A DNA stretch of 64,000 bases, taken from Cherax quadricarinatus. Its lineage: Eukaryota; Arthropoda; Malacostraca; Decapoda; Parastacidae. The notes below the pieces were generated by a model. It did not search any database, had not been told where the DNA came from, and saw nothing but the letters and a program-made list of their open reading frames with translations. The stretch is from positions 35,537,626 to 35,601,625 of the forward strand of contig NC_091312.1 in NCBI RefSeq assembly GCF_038502225.1, read 5' to 3'. The stretch's first letter is position 1; each line of letters starts with the position of its first letter. Below, one piece after another: positions 1 to 13,430 of the stretch. The position numbers and the translations under genes are program-made.

Positions 1-32
<32 letters not shown>
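1..32. repeat. (AC)n microsatellite at window edge
   Basis: A pure AC dinucleotide run begins at the window edge and stops where the LINE 3' tail starts, so the true length is unknown. Confidence 0.95.
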
Positions 33-37
<5 letters not shown>

Positions 38-1576
38 AGTTTAATATCTTTATTATTTATTTATTTATTTATTTATTTATTATAAATTTGAGCACACATA
101 CAGAGGTACAAAAAAAATACAGATAAGAGCAGCATGCCAAAGCCACTTATACTATGCATAGCATTACGGGCTGGCTTAAAATTAACTTAAGATTAACTAA
201 GCAATGATGAAGTCAGTGATAAAACATTAATGTAAACAGATTACTATAAAGCACAAGTGAGTATTACAAAGACAGGTCATATGGTTGCATTCAGTCATAT
301 GAAGGATTCTGTTAGGTAGTGTATTTAAAAAATAATAAAGTTAGATTCGGTTTTAGGTTTAACATTTATGTGATATAATTGTGAGAAACATTTAAGATAT
401 ACAATTTATAAGGTTCAGTTATTCAGTATTTATTTGGTTTTGGGTAAGTAAGTGATCTTTGAGTAGAGACTTGAATTTATAAACAGGTAGTGTTTCTTTT
501 ATATTTACAGGTAATGAATTCCAGATTTTAGGGCCTTTTATGTGCATTGAGTTTTTGCATAGTGTGAGATGAACACGAGTAACATCAAAGAGTGATCTGT
601 GCCTTGTGTTATGGTCATGTGTTCTGTTGAGGTTGGCAAGGAGATGTTTGAGGGGAGGGTTAATATCAGAGTTAAGTGTTCTATGTATGTAATAGGTGCA
701 GTAATAAGTATGGATGTTTTGTATGGTGAGTAGGTTTAGTGTATTGAATATTGGTGGAGTGTGCTGCCTGTAGTGAGAATTTGTTATCATTCTAACTGCA
801 GCCTTTTGTTGGGTAATTAGTGGTCTGAGATGGTTAATTGTTGTTGAGCCCCATGCACAAATTCCATAGGTGAGATAGGGGTAAATAAGAGAGTGATATA
901 GGGCCAGGAGGGCTGACTGTGGAACATAGTACCGTATCTTCGATAGTATGCCTACAGTCTTGGAAATTTTCTTAGAAATTTGTTGTATATGTGTATGAAA
1001 TTTGAGTCTATTATCAAGGTGGATTCCTAAGAATATTCCCTCTGTTAGCTTTGTGATAGGTGATCCGTTTATCATTATGTTAAGAGGGACATCTGTAGCT
1101 CTGTTACCAAACTGAATGAAGTAGGTTTTGTCAATGTTTAGTGTAAGTTTGTTAGTCCTCATCCAGGTAGATATTTTCTGTAATTCGGTATTTACAGTAT
1201 TGGCTAGTGTGACTGGGCTCGGGTGAGAGAAGACGTATGTAGTGTCATCTGCAAATAGTGTGGGTTTGAGTAATTGCGAAGCATTTGGAAGGTCATTTAT
1301 GTATAGGAGAAAGAGAAGAGGGCCAAGGACACTTCCCTGTGGGACACCAACTGTAATTGGTTGCGCAGAAGAGTTTGCCCCATTTGCGTACACATATTGG
1401 CTTCTGTTGCTGAGGTATGACTTGAGGTAGTTGAGGGAGTGCCCTCTTATACCATAGTGTGACAATTTTACGTGGAGCAAGTCATGGTCAACTGTATCAA
1501 AAGCTTTACGTAAGTCAATGAAGATCCCCAGTGGGACTTCTTTTTTCTCTATTGCAGTGTATATATGTTCTAGCAT
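33..1576 (-). mobile_element. 5'-truncated non-LTR retrotransposon (LINE), 3' part
   Basis: On the minus strand the segment runs from inside the RT domain through a 3' UTR of about 330 bp (80-418) into an (AAAT)n tail, seen on the plus strand as TTTA repeats at 53-80. This is typical of LINEs that end in a short A-rich simple repeat. The 5' end is cut abruptly at about 1576, the usual 5' truncation of target-primed reverse transcription. The tail abuts an AC microsatellite. I did not identify a target site duplication. Confidence 0.85.
419..1576 (-). CDS. LINE reverse transcriptase fragment (RT palm to C-terminus)
   Basis: This 385-residue open frame holds the back two thirds of a LINE ORF2. 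In order: motif A region (IDLRKAFDTVDH, about residues 20-32), motif B (GVPQGSVLGPLLF, about 78-90), catalytic FADD (about 108-111), then thumb and C-terminal region. The frame is unbroken to the stop. The endonuclease and RT fingers are missing because of 5' truncation, so the fragment cannot be autonomous. The motif style fits the Jockey/CR1 assemblage of LINEs; the exact clade is uncertain. The methionine at 1576 is internal to the original protein and is not its true start. Confidence 0.85.
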   Translation of the reverse strand: MLEHIYTAIEKKEVPLGIFIDLRKAFDTVDHDLLHVKLSHYGIRGHSLNYLKSYLSNRSQYVYANGANSSAQPITVGVPQGSVLGPLLFLLYINDLPNASQLLKPTLFADDTTYVFSHPSPVTLANTVNTELQKISTWMRTNKLTLNIDKTYFIQFGNRATDVPLNIMINGSPITKLTEGIFLGIHLDNRLKFHTHIQQISKKISKTVGILSKIRYYVPQSALLALYHSLIYPYLTYGICAWGSTTINHLRPLITQQKAAVRMITNSHYRQHTPPIFNTLNLLTIQNIHTYYCTYYIHRTLNSDINPPLKHLLANLNRTHDHNTRHRSLFDVTRVHLTLCKNSMHIKGPKIWNSLPVNIKETLPVYKFKSLLKDHLLTQNQINTE

Positions 1577-1879
1577 GTGTATAATAGCACCCCATGCACC
1601 CCATACCCATCCTGTGGGCGGTAGTCAAAAGATTACAAAGGTACATAGTGGGTCCAGGCACTGGACCCCAAAGTTATGATAGCTGAACTAGTTACAAAGG
1701 TAATGAACTCCAGGTAGATCTGGTCACAATCATGGCAAGTTACAGAGGTAATGAATCAGCCTCACTCCTATACATGGTTACAGTCATGAACAAATTACAA
1801 AGTAATGAACCACTGATACGTCCACACCTGGTCACAATTGTAATGAGTTATAAATACAAATATTAAGTGGATCATACAC
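1577..1879. repeat. Degenerate short-period dispersed repeat
   Basis: This 300 bp stretch repeats a loose pattern of 'agttacaaaggtaatgaa' and 'ctggtcacaat' several times with substitutions. It has no convincing coding content. It lies between the truncated LINE and the CA-rich block. I take it to be a fragment of an old dispersed repeat. Confidence 0.5.
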
Positions 1880-3975
<2,096 letters not shown>

Positions 3976-4315
3976 CATTCCATCTCACATTGGTCTTCAG
4001 ATGCATGATAGAACTGATAAATTGGCTAAGCTGTATGCTTTCAAAGAGGGGATAGATTACAATCTTGGGTTGTCAGTTAGCAGTTTGAGAACAATAATAC
4101 GAAAAGAACTTCAAATGAACTTTATTGACTTAAGACTTAGGGAGATTGACACAAGTCAGTCCATCTATCATCATTCCATCATGCAGGAGGAGCCACATGT
4201 CTATGGTGCATCCAACAAGATAAGCAGACTCTTGGATGTCACTACTGCCCGGCTCCGGCTGGGTTACAAGTATCTATGGCAGGTTAAATCACCACCACCA
4301 GATGTAGACCAAACG
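3976..4315 (+). mobile_element. Inverted partial copy of the same I-type LINE
   Basis: The plus strand encodes the RNase H end (IPSHIGLQMHDRTDKLAKL) and the following C-terminal region of the element that lies inverted at 2450-2735. It retains the 46 nt missing from that copy. It stops abruptly at about 4315, where the BEL/Pao sequence begins. The two arms form an inverted repeat of about 290 bp with a spacer of about 1.25 kb. Confidence 0.8.
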
Positions 4316-4323
4316 GGCCCAAA

Positions 4324-4455
4324 AATATTTTGATAGGTAGTGACTATTATGCCTCCTTTGTAAAGGGTATGGTAAAGAAATGTGGTGTCACCCTTTTGAA
4401 GACTGCAGGAGGTCATGTAATGTATGGTAGGATTCCTCGTAATAATAATTCATGA
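4324..4455 (+). pseudogene. BEL/Pao protease C-terminal fragment
   Basis: Frame 4324 onward reads ILIGSDYYASFVKGM..., the conserved ILIGSDYY segment at the end of the BEL/Pao protease, and stops at about 4455. Sequence up to 4540 contains further stops before the WELDS segment that opens the RT frame. Only this protease end is left. Confidence 0.7.
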
Positions 4456-4542
4456 CTAGAGGAAACTACAAATACCATAACTGTGTCTTACTCATGAAGT
4501 TGTACCCCAGTTTAATTCTTCCATAAGGATGGTGTTGAGCCA

Positions 4543-6137
4543 GTGCATAAATTGTGGGAATTAGACAGCTTTGGAATAAATGTAAATGAAGAAAGTCCTG
4601 ACGATACTTTTACTCAGGAGCTGTACCTGAAAGATGTAAAATTTGAATCTGGACAATACTGGGTACGACTTCCGTGGAGACTGAACCATCCAGAATTGCC
4701 CACTAATTACAGAATGGCATATGGGCAGTTAAAGGCTCAGCTCCGCGAACTGAGTAAGACATCAGAATTGTTAACTGCCTATAATGATATAATTGCTGAT
4801 CAGTTAATTAACAAATTTATAGAAGAGGTACCTCCTGAGCAAGCCAAAATTTATGGTCACTATTTGCCACATCACGGAGTGAAGAAGGATTCCAAGACCA
4901 CTCCTCTGAGAATTGTGTTTAATTGTAGTGCCAGGAGTAACAAAAATGTACCTAGTTTAAATAACTGTTTGATGACAGGTCCGTCGTTGACGGAAAAATT
5001 AGGAGATATCTTATTAAATTTCAGGATGAAAAATTATGCCTTTACGGCTGACATAAGTAAAGCTTTCCTAAGAGTGGGTTTACAAGAGACTGACCAGGAT
5101 TGTACCCACTTCTTATGGCCTGAGAATCCTATTGACCCACTTAGCCCTCTGAAAACCTTTTGCTTTAGGAGCGTATTATTTGGTGCTGCATCCAGTCCAT
5201 TCCTACTTCAAGCGACGATAAATGCACACCTTAAATGTATGGGAAGTCCATTGAGTAAAGTAATGAGCAAACAATTTTATGTGGACAATTTCCTGGGTGT
5301 GACATCAACTGAAGAGGAACTGTTAATGACTTATGGAGAGGCCAATAAAATAATGCAAAGTGCAAATATGCCTCTGAGAGAATGGAATAGTAATTCGTCC
5401 AAATTGAAGGACAAAATAAGTAAAGATTACCCTGGAGTTGAAGTGCCAAAATGTAGTAATGTATTGGGATTAACTTGGGATACTGAGAGAGATTTGTTAA
5501 TGTTAAAACCTAATAATTACAGTATGCCCAATAAATTAACTAAGAGAGTTTTGCTTGCTGAAGTTTCCAAATGTTTTGATCCACTAGGTTTAGTGTCACC
5601 CCTTACTATAAGAGGGAAATTATTAATTCAGGAAGCATGGAAACTTAAATGTGCTTGAGATGAAATTCTACCTGAGGAATTCATTAACAGGTGGGATGAA
5701 TTAATTGGTGATTATGAGAAAATTCCAATGTTGGAGTTCCCACGCCAGGTGGCCAATCCAAATGGGAAAAATGTACTCCACATTTTTTGTGATGCTTCAA
5801 AATTGGCATATGGAGCAGTTGCTTACCTTCAATGTAATGGTGTTATTTCTCTTGTTATGTCTAAGGCTAAAGTGTCTCCAATTAAATCACGTACCTTGCC
5901 TCATTTGAAATTAACAGCCATTTATGTAGGTGTCAAATTAGCTAATTATATAAGAAATAAGTTGCAGGAGGTAAATATTAGCAACACTGTAATTTGGTCT
6001 GATAATGAGGTATCCTTACAATGGATTCGCAATGGAAACAGTAAAATTGTGTACGTACAAAACAGAGTTGCTGAAATTTATCAGATGCAAGAGAAGTATA
6101 ATAGTTTTGGTCAGCATATGTTAACATTTAATCAGTT
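4543..6137 (+). pseudogene. BEL/Pao reverse transcriptase and RNase H, one stop codon
   Basis: The frame begins with the BEL-type WELDS linker. RT landmarks follow: YLPHHGVKKDS (about residues 105-115), LRIVFNCSAR, motif A ADISKAFLRV (about 170-180), FGAASSPFLLQ, and FYVDN as the catalytic box (YVDN in place of YVDD, found in many BEL elements). A single TGA at 5656-5658 interrupts the frame, most likely from a tryptophan codon. The same frame then continues into RNase H (FCDASKLAYGAVAY, LPHLKLTA, WSDNEVSLQWI). It is cut by the CR1 insertion at 6138. Beyond that TGA and the insertion, this portion is intact. Confidence 0.88.
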
Positions 6138-6289
6138 CCTGATCAGCCGGGCTGTGGCTCGTACGTTGGTTTGCGTGCAGCCAGCAGCAACAGCCTGGTT
6201 GATCAGGCGCTGATCCACCAGGAGGCCTGGTCACAGACCGGGCCGCGGGGGCGTTGACCCCCGAAACTCTCTCCAGGTAAACTCCAGGT
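6138..6289 (+). mobile_element. CR1-like LINE 3' end inserted in BEL element
   Basis: About 150 bp match the C-terminal codons and 3' end of CR1-A and CR1-B, from 'cctgatcagccgggctgtg' to the terminal 'ctccaggtaaactccaggta'. The BEL reading frame resumes at about 6290 with the PGEENPADFLSRG segment, so the host frame flanks the insert on both sides. The fragment is far 5'-truncated. Confidence 0.85.
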
Positions 6290-7654
6290 ATACCTGGTGA
6301 GGAGAATCCAGCTGATTTCTTGTCTCGAGGTTTACCTTATGCTAAATTTGTAAATGCTGTATCATGGTTTAAAGGACCGAGCTGGTTGGTAAATAAAGCT
6401 AATTGGCCTGTACAAAAGGCGTATATTGCTCCTGTTGAAATTACTGTGACCACTGCTCCGATAGTTTGTCCTTCTTTATCCATTGATATAAATAGGTGTT
6501 CTTCTTTACCCAAACTGATCGATGTAACTAAGTTGGTGTTTGAATTTCTAAACAAGATAAATATTTCATATAAGTTTTCACATCCTCTTGAATATTGGAT
6601 AAAGAGGGTACAGGAGGAAATCTATGGAAATGAGATTAAATTGATGATGGAAAAAAAATTGTGAAAGGTTCTATAATAGAGAAATTGGGGCTGTATTTAG
6701 AGAACAATGTAATTAGGTGCAGAGGTAGGTTACAAAATGCTGAATTGGGTGATTATGCTAAACACCCTATCTTACTGCCCAAAACTCATCATCTAACAAA
6801 TTTGATTGTTCTAAATGCCCATAAAAAATGTAATGCATGGTAGGGTACAAGTTACCTTAAATTGTATTAGGGAAACTTTCTGGATTCCACAAGGACGGCA
6901 AAGTGTAAAAAGGGTGCTTAAATCTTGTGTAATATGTCGCCGTGTGGATACCAGATCCTATATGTACCCAGGTCCTCCACCATTGCCAAAGGAGCATGTA
7001 CAATTAGTGAAACCATTTGATGTAACAGGTGTAGACTATAGTGGTCCAATAATTTTAACAGGTATGTCAAATGGTGTTCCACTGAAAGTGTATGTTTGTT
7101 TGTTCACCTGTACTGCTACTAGGGCAGTTCATTTAGAAGTGGCACAGGACTTGTCTGCAGAACAGTTTATACAGCTGTTTCGAAAATTTGCAGCTAGGAG
7201 ATCCTGTCCGAGGTTGATGATTTCGGATAATGCCACAAATTTTGTAGCAGGTGCTCAACACTTGATAGAATTAAATAATAGTAATAATGTTCAATCTCTG
7301 TTAGCCCAGCGAGGGTGTACCTGGAAATTTATTACTCCTAGAGCCCCTTGGCAGAGGCGGCTGTATGAAAGACTGATAGGCAAAGTGCAGAGGTGTCTCC
7401 GCAAAGTACTACACCAGAAGAGAATTAATTTGGAAGAATTCCGTGCAGTGTTAGTGGAGGCAGAAAATCGTATAAATAATAGGCCTCTCTCGTACATGAG
7501 TGATACACCTGATGCAGATGTATTAACACCTTCTCACCTAATATGTGGAAGGAAATTGGAAGCTGCCCCTGTCTATAGAGATAATCCGGAAGAAAGTGAT
7601 GAAGAGTACAATGATGCGGCAGTGTTGTGTAATAAATTTAAAATTTGTGTGTAA
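6290..7654 (+). pseudogene. BEL/Pao RNase H end and integrase, frameshifted
   Basis: After the CR1 insert the frame reads ENPADFLSRG. Frameshifts follow at an A8 run (about 6652-6659) and at about 6835. The second shift breaks the HHCC zinc-binding region (HHLTNLIVLNAH ... SCVICRR). The integrase core is continuous from 6815 to 7654, with Asp in VTGVDYSGP, Asp in MISDNATNF and Glu in LYERLIG as the DDE triad. The usual 'APWWGG' before the Glu reads APWQRR here. The frame ends at 7654, probably earlier than an intact Pol. Confidence 0.85.
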
Positions 7655-8043
7655 TTCTGGCCAGCATTATTTTCATAGATTTAGTTAGAGTGAGGTTTTC
7701 TGAGTATGATACACATTAATCTCCAGTCAAATTGGTGAGTGATATTAAGATATATTTTCCTTCTGTTATGTAATTGTGTATATATATAATCATTTATTAT
7801 TTTTAATATACAGTCCACAAATTTATATATTTACCAGTATTCCTGATGTATGTATATTTCATTTAATTAATAGGTCCAGAGCAACTTGTGGTTATGACAG
7901 TGGTAGGTATCGAAGGGGGACATTTTTGCGACCTTGGTGTCCCAAATTCCTACTTGTCTATGTAACATTGATAAATAATAATTATCTTTGTTATCATTTA
8001 CTGTTATGTACATAATTAGTTACATTCAGATAAATGCAATTTT
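7655..8043. other. AT-rich sequence after BEL integrase, no gene seen
   Basis: This 390 bp AT-rich stretch may include BEL 3' UTR or LTR sequence, but nothing in the window confirms it. Confidence 0.4.
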
Positions 8044-8270
8044 CCACAAGTCCTACTGGCCCACGTTAGGCAAGTTCAAGTCACACCCACACCTACTCAT
8101 GTATGCTACACAAGGTTTTCGCTTCAATGACTCTACTTGGGAGTTTTTTTTTCCCCTCATCCATAACTTTATTACCCAATCAATGCTTTCATATGTGCTT
8201 TCCAAATCTAAATTTTTCCAACTTGAACGTACTGCTTTAAGTCCCATTTTAGTTAGATATTTTTAACTTA
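8044..8270 (-). mobile_element. LINE C-terminal fragment (family shared with 49853-50060)
   Basis: The plus-strand text 'ctactggcccacgttaggca' through 'caatgctttcatatgtgctt' matches 49867-50025 with moderate divergence. Read on the minus strand it gives a degraded LINE C-terminus. It carries indels and a T9 expansion, and is clearly an old fragment. Confidence 0.65.
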
Positions 8271-9108
8271 TGTATAATGTGGAACACGTAGTTTTCTGGA
8301 AATATAAATTTCAAACTATAAAGCAAAATATTCAAATATAATTCCAGCTCAGTAACAGGTAAATAACAATACTTAAATAATGAATAACATTTAACAAAAA
8401 ACTCTCATGAATGAACCACAGATGGCATCTGTCATACGAACAGACAAAATTTCAAACGCTCTACCTAAAGCCCTGTAGCGTCCTGGCCATGTCAATTGTT
8501 TTATTGCTGTTATAAAATATATAGAGCTATTTATTGCACAGTAAAACACATTTTATTAATTTTAGTACTTAAATTTGATGTATAATATCGCAAATTTACT
8601 TTATATATATTACTAGTAGAAAGAGATGCAAAGGAAGATAAGTTGCATTTTCTATGTCTGGGTTTAAGCCAGTTACCCATGATCCTCTGCGTTAGTTTGC
8701 CTTCAACCAGTGACAGGCGGGTAGTGCTGAGGTTTCTTGTATATTTCCAAGTAATTTCTCGTGCCTAGAGGAATCTGGATTTTAGTTGACCCCTGGATTG
8801 ACATCATAGGATCCACCATGAGTTGGGGGACAGAACTTTGGGTAAGTAGAGGGAGTGTGACAGTCATAGTGGTTTTGTTTATGAGTGCGTGAGCCGTCTT
8901 CAAGGCAGAGACAGAAGGGAGGGTCCAGCCCAGCTGTAGTCGGCACTACATCCTCACTACATTATCCTTCTAATTATCTCATGGTCACTACTCTTAAGAC
9001 TAACTTCTTAAATGAGCCTTCGCGTCATGATGTTCAGTGTTCGTGTTATATTTATGAAATAGAAATGCGTGTATAGTAGTTAAGAACCATGTATATTATC
9101 ATGTGTTG
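8271..9108. other. Unassigned sequence, no gene seen
   Basis: About 840 bp of AT-rich sequence with only short frames. I recognise no domain, repeat family or RNA. Confidence 0.5.
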
Positions 9109-12100
9109 ACCTATGTGGCACTGTACCTTGTGTTGCACAGTGTGTACCATTAGTGTTGCACAGTGTGTACCATTAGTGTTGCACCGTGTGTACCATTAGT
9201 GTTGCACCGTGTGTAACATTAGTGTTGCACCGTGTGTAACATTAGTGTTGTACCGTGTGTAACATTAGTGTTGCACCGTGTGTAACAGTGTTGCAGTGTG
9301 TATCATTAGTGTTGCACCGTGTGCACCATTGGTGTTGCACAGTGTGTACCTTTAGTGTTGCACAGTGTATACCATTAGTGTTGCACAGTGTATACCATTA
9401 GTGTTGCACAGTGTGTACTATTAGTGTTGCACCGTATGTACTATTGTTGCACAGTGTGTACCATTAGTGTTGCACCGTGTGTACCATTAATGTTGCACAG
9501 TGTGTACCATTAGTGTTGCACCGTGTGTACCATTAGTGTTGCACAGTGTGTACCATTAGTGTTGCACCGTGTGTACCATTAGTGTTGCACCGTGTACCAT
9601 TAGTGTTGTACAGTGTACCATTAGTGTTGCACAGTGTGTACCATTAGTGTTGAACAGTGTACCATTACACTGTTGCACAGTGTGTACTATTAGTGTTGCA
9701 CACTGTGTACCAGTGTTACACGCTGTGTACCATTACAGTGTTCCAGTTTGTACCATTACAATGTTGCACCGTGTGTACCATTAGTGTTGCACCGTATGTA
9801 CCATTGCAGTGTTGCACCGTGTGTACCAATAGTGTAGCACCGTGTGAACCATTAGTGTTGCACCATGTGTACCATTAGTGTTGCACCGTGTGTACCCTTA
9901 GTGTTGCACCGTGTGCACCATTATTGTTGCACCGTGGGTACCATTATTGTTGCACCGTGGGTACCATTACAGTGCTGCACAGTGTGTACCATTACAGTGT
10001 TGCACAATGTGTACTATTAGTGTTGCACAGTGTGTACCATTACAGTGTTGCACAGTGTGTACCATTACAGTGTTGCACCGTGTGTACCATTACAGTGTTG
10101 CACCGTGTGTGCCATTAGTGTTGCACCGTATGTACCATTACAGTGTTGCACAGTGTGTACCATTATAGTGTTGCACCGTGTGTACCAATAGTGTAGCACC
10201 GTGTGCACCGTTAGTGTTACACCATGTGTACCATTAGTGTTGCACTGGGTGTTCCATTAGTATTGCACAGTGTGTTCCATTAGTGTTGCAGTGTGTACCA
10301 TTAATGTTGCACAACGTGCCATTAGTGTTGCACAGTGTATACCATTAGTGTTGCACAATGTGTACCAATAGCGTTGCATCGTGTGTACCATTAATTTTGC
10401 ACCGTGTGTACCATTATTGTACCGTGTGTACCATTAATGTTGCACAGTGTGTACCATTAGTGTTTCACAGTATATACCATTGTGTTTAACCGTGTGTACC
10501 ATTAATGGTGCACCGTGTGTATCGTTAGTGTTGCACCGTGTGTACCATTAGTGTTGCACAGTATGTACCATTAGTGTTGCACCACGTGTACCATTAGTGT
10601 TGCACCGTGTGTACCATAGTGTTGCACCGTGTGTACCATTAGTGTTGTACTGTGTGTACCATTAGTGTTGCACCGTGTGTACCATTAGTGTTGCACCGTG
10701 TGTACCATTAGTGTTGCACTGTGTGTACCATTAATGTTGCACAGTACCATTAGTGTTGCACAGTGTGTACCATTAATGCTGCACCGTGTGTACCATTAGG
10801 GTTGCACCGTGCACCATTAGTGTTGAACAGTGTGTACCATTGCACTGTTGCACGCTGTGTACCATTAGTGTTGCACATTGTGTACCATTACAATGTTGCA
10901 CCGTGTGTACCATTAGTGTTGCACCGTATGTACCATTATATTGTGATTGTACCATTACAGTGTTGTACCGTGTGTACCATTAGTGTTGCACCGTGTGTAC
11001 CATTATTGTACCGTGTGTACCATTAATGTTGCACAGTGTGTACCATTAGTGTTTCACAGTATATACCATTAGTGTTTAACCGTGTGTACCATTAATGGTG
11101 CACCGTGTGTGTCGTTAGTGTTGCACCGTGTGTACCATTAGTGTTGCACAGTATGTACCATTAGTGTTGCACCACGTGTACCATTAGTGTTGCACCGTGT
11201 GTACCATAGTGTTGCACCGTGTGTACCATTAGTGTTGTACTGTGTGTACCATTAGTGTTGCACCGTGTGTACCATTAGTGTTGCACCGTGTGTACCATTA
11301 GTGTTGCACCGTGTGTACCATTAGTGTTGCACTGTGTGTACCATTAATGTTGCACAGTACCATTAGTGTTGCACAGTACCATTAGTGTTGCACAGTGTGT
11401 ACCATTAATGCTGCACCGTGTGTACCATTAGGGTTGCACCGTGCACCATTAGTGTTGAACAGTGTGTACCATTGCACTGTTGCACGCTGTGTACCATTAG
11501 TGTTGCACATTGTGTACCATTACAATGTTGCACCGTGTGTACCATTAGTGTTGCACCGTATGTACCATATTGTGATGTGTGTACCATTACAGTGTTGTAC
11601 CGTGTGTACCATTAGTGTTGCACCGTGTGTATCATTAAAGTGCTGCATAGTGTGTACCATTACAGTGTTGCACAGTGTGTACCATTACAGTGTTGCACCG
11701 TGTGTGCCATTAGTGTTCCACCGTGTGTGCTATTACAGTGTTGCACCATGTGTAGCATTGCAGTGTTGTACCGTGTGTACCATTAGTGTTGTACCGTGTG
11801 TACCATGACAGTGTTGCACAGTATATACCATTACAATGTTGCATAGTGTATACCATTACAGTGTTGCACAGTGTGTACCATTAGTGTTACATTGTGTGTA
11901 CCATTAGTGTTGCACAGTATATACCATTAGTGTTGCGCCGTGTGTACCATTAGTGTTGCATCGTGTACCATTACAGAGTAGCACAGTGTTGCACCGTGTG
12001 TACCATTACAGTGTTGCACCGTGTGTACCATTACAGTGTTGCACATTGTGTTCCATTACAGTGTTGCACCGTGTATATCATTACAGTGTTGCACTGTGCA

Positions 12101-12180
12101 TCCCTGCAAATATATATAGGTGTACCATTGCAGTGTTTCATTTTGTGCGCTGTTAGTGTTGCACAGTAATGAAGGCACAG
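9109..12180. repeat. 23-25 bp minisatellite array, about 3.1 kb
   Basis: The unit is TGTTGCAC(A/C)GTGTGTACCATTAG (23 bp), with a 25 bp variant that has ACAG in place of AG. By length there are roughly 125-130 copies. Short deletions, and units reduced to about 19 bp, are scattered through it. Translations rich in VPLVLH or CTISVA are by-products of the repeat. It is flanked by more diverged related units and a second array. Confidence 0.95.
10398..11627. repeat. Higher-order tandem duplication within the minisatellite
   Basis: A block of about 590 bp starting at about 10398 recurs from about 10987. Diagnostic variants such as 'gtttcacagtatataccatt' (10462 and 11051) and 'attaatgctgcaccgtgtg' (about 10771 and 11403) recur in the same order. 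The offset is 589 bp at the start and 632 bp near the end, so the second copy gained about two units. Confidence 0.85.
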
Positions 12181-12477
12181 GAGTGGTGACATTGTGTGTA
12201 TCATGACAATGTGATACGGTACCATTACCGTGTCTGTTGCATCACAGTATGGTAGTGTTTGTACCATTACAGCGTGGTACTGTGTACCATCTTAGTGTAC
12301 CATTCATAATGACGCGGTGTATCATTTCTTTGTGGCAATGTGTACAATAGTGTGCGTAACATTAGTATGTCCCACTACAGTGTGCATATTATCTGTGTAT
12401 CATCAGAATGTGTACCATCACAGTGTTCCATCTCGGTGTATCATCACAGCATGACAAGTGTGGAACAACACAGTAGA
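12181..12477. repeat. Degenerate edge of minisatellite
   Basis: The array decays here: pieces such as 'gtaccattacagcgtggtac' and 'catcacagtgttccatctc' still follow the basic pattern but the period is no longer regular. It bridges toward the second array. Confidence 0.65.
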
Positions 12478-12532
12478 CTCGCCTAGTTGTGTTTGCAGAG
12501 GTCAAGGAATAGCTTCTGGCCCTGTCTCCTAT
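12478..12532 (-). mobile_element. Stub of GTGAGTACAC-tail LINE 3' end
   Basis: The plus strand 'cgcctagttgtgtttgcaga' plus 'ctcctggccc'-like text is a diverged inverted copy of the 3' end seen at 17808 and 18634. Confidence 0.5.
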
Positions 12533-12765
12533 ATCTGTTGACCGGTTTTACTGATTTATGTACACCCGTATATTATGTGCTTCCAACATCTCGTCATTCC
12601 GTGTCTCAAAGGACTTTAAAAAATAATAACTAACGTCTTGATGACCCATTTTCGCCATTGTCCCCAAGTCTCTCCTCGCCTCTCCAACAGCTCATCGCTA
12701 TCTAGTACCCTATCCCTTATTTTTAATATCAGTCTCATGTCCCAAATTGTGTTGGAAGGGACACT

Positions 12766-13267
12766 GTACCATCATTGTAGCACTGTACCATCACTGTGGC
12801 ACTGCTTCACTAGTGTGGCACTACCATTAATTTGGCACTCTGTTCCATTAGTGTGGTACTGTGTACCATTAGTGTGGCACTGTACCCTTAGTGTGGCATT
12901 GTGTACCACCAGTTGGGCACTGGTTTATCAGTTTGGCGGCACTGCACCATCAGCGTGGCACTGTACCATCAGTGTGGCCCTGTGTACCATCAGTGTGGCC
13001 CTGTGTACCATCAGTGTGTGGCACTGTGTGCCATCAGTGTTGCTCTGTGCACCGTCAGTGTGTGGCCCTGTGTCAGTACCTGACACTACCACCAGCATGT
13101 GTCACTGTTTATCATCAGTGTGTGTGGCATTGTACCATCAGTGTGTGGTATTGTTTAGCATCAGTGTGGGGCCCTGTGTATCATCATTGTGTGGCCCTGT
13201 GCACCATCAGTGTGGCAGTGTACTATCAGAGTGTGGCACTGTTTACCATCATTGTGTGGCACCGGAC
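12766..13267. repeat. Second minisatellite, about 21 bp unit
   Basis: The unit is TGTACCATCAGTGTGGC(A/C)CTG, clearly related to the first array's GTACCATTAGTGTTGCAC core. The apparent VPSVWP reading frames are by-products. A LINE fragment at 13268 separates it from its continuation at 13431. Confidence 0.9.
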
Positions 13268-13430
13268 AAGTATCTTCACCAAGTGCTAAATCAACCAGGC
13301 TGTGATGGATATGTGGGGCATCGGGCCACCAGCAGCAACAGCCTGATTGACCAGGCAAGCACCAGATGAACCTGGCCCATGGCCGGGCTCAGGGAGTAGA
13401 AATACTCGAAACTCATTAAAGGTATATCAC
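13268..13430 (+). mobile_element. CR1-like LINE 3' end in the minisatellite
   Basis: The plus strand reads as a diverged CR1 C-terminus (QPGCDGYVGHRATSSNSL, then LIDQAS) and ends in 'aaactcattaaaggtata', the counterpart of the CR1 3' tail. It splits the second minisatellite. Confidence 0.7.

Larger units (their letters stand above)
4316..7660 (+). mobile_element. BEL/Pao LTR retrotransposon, degraded, 5' end missing
   Basis: On the plus strand, in order: the end of the aspartic protease region, RT, RNase H, the integrase zinc-binding region and the integrase core. The order and motifs are those of BEL/Pao elements. The 5' part (LTR, Gag, most of PR) is missing at the junction with the inverted LINE at 4315. 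A CR1 3' fragment is inserted at 6138-6289. I cannot define a 3' LTR because there is no 5' partner to compare it with. Confidence 0.88.

Noticed and set aside
7776..8266. Short frames after BEL integrase as an env-like gene
   Set aside because: They are short, AT-rich and partly inside a LINE fragment; nothing supports an envelope.
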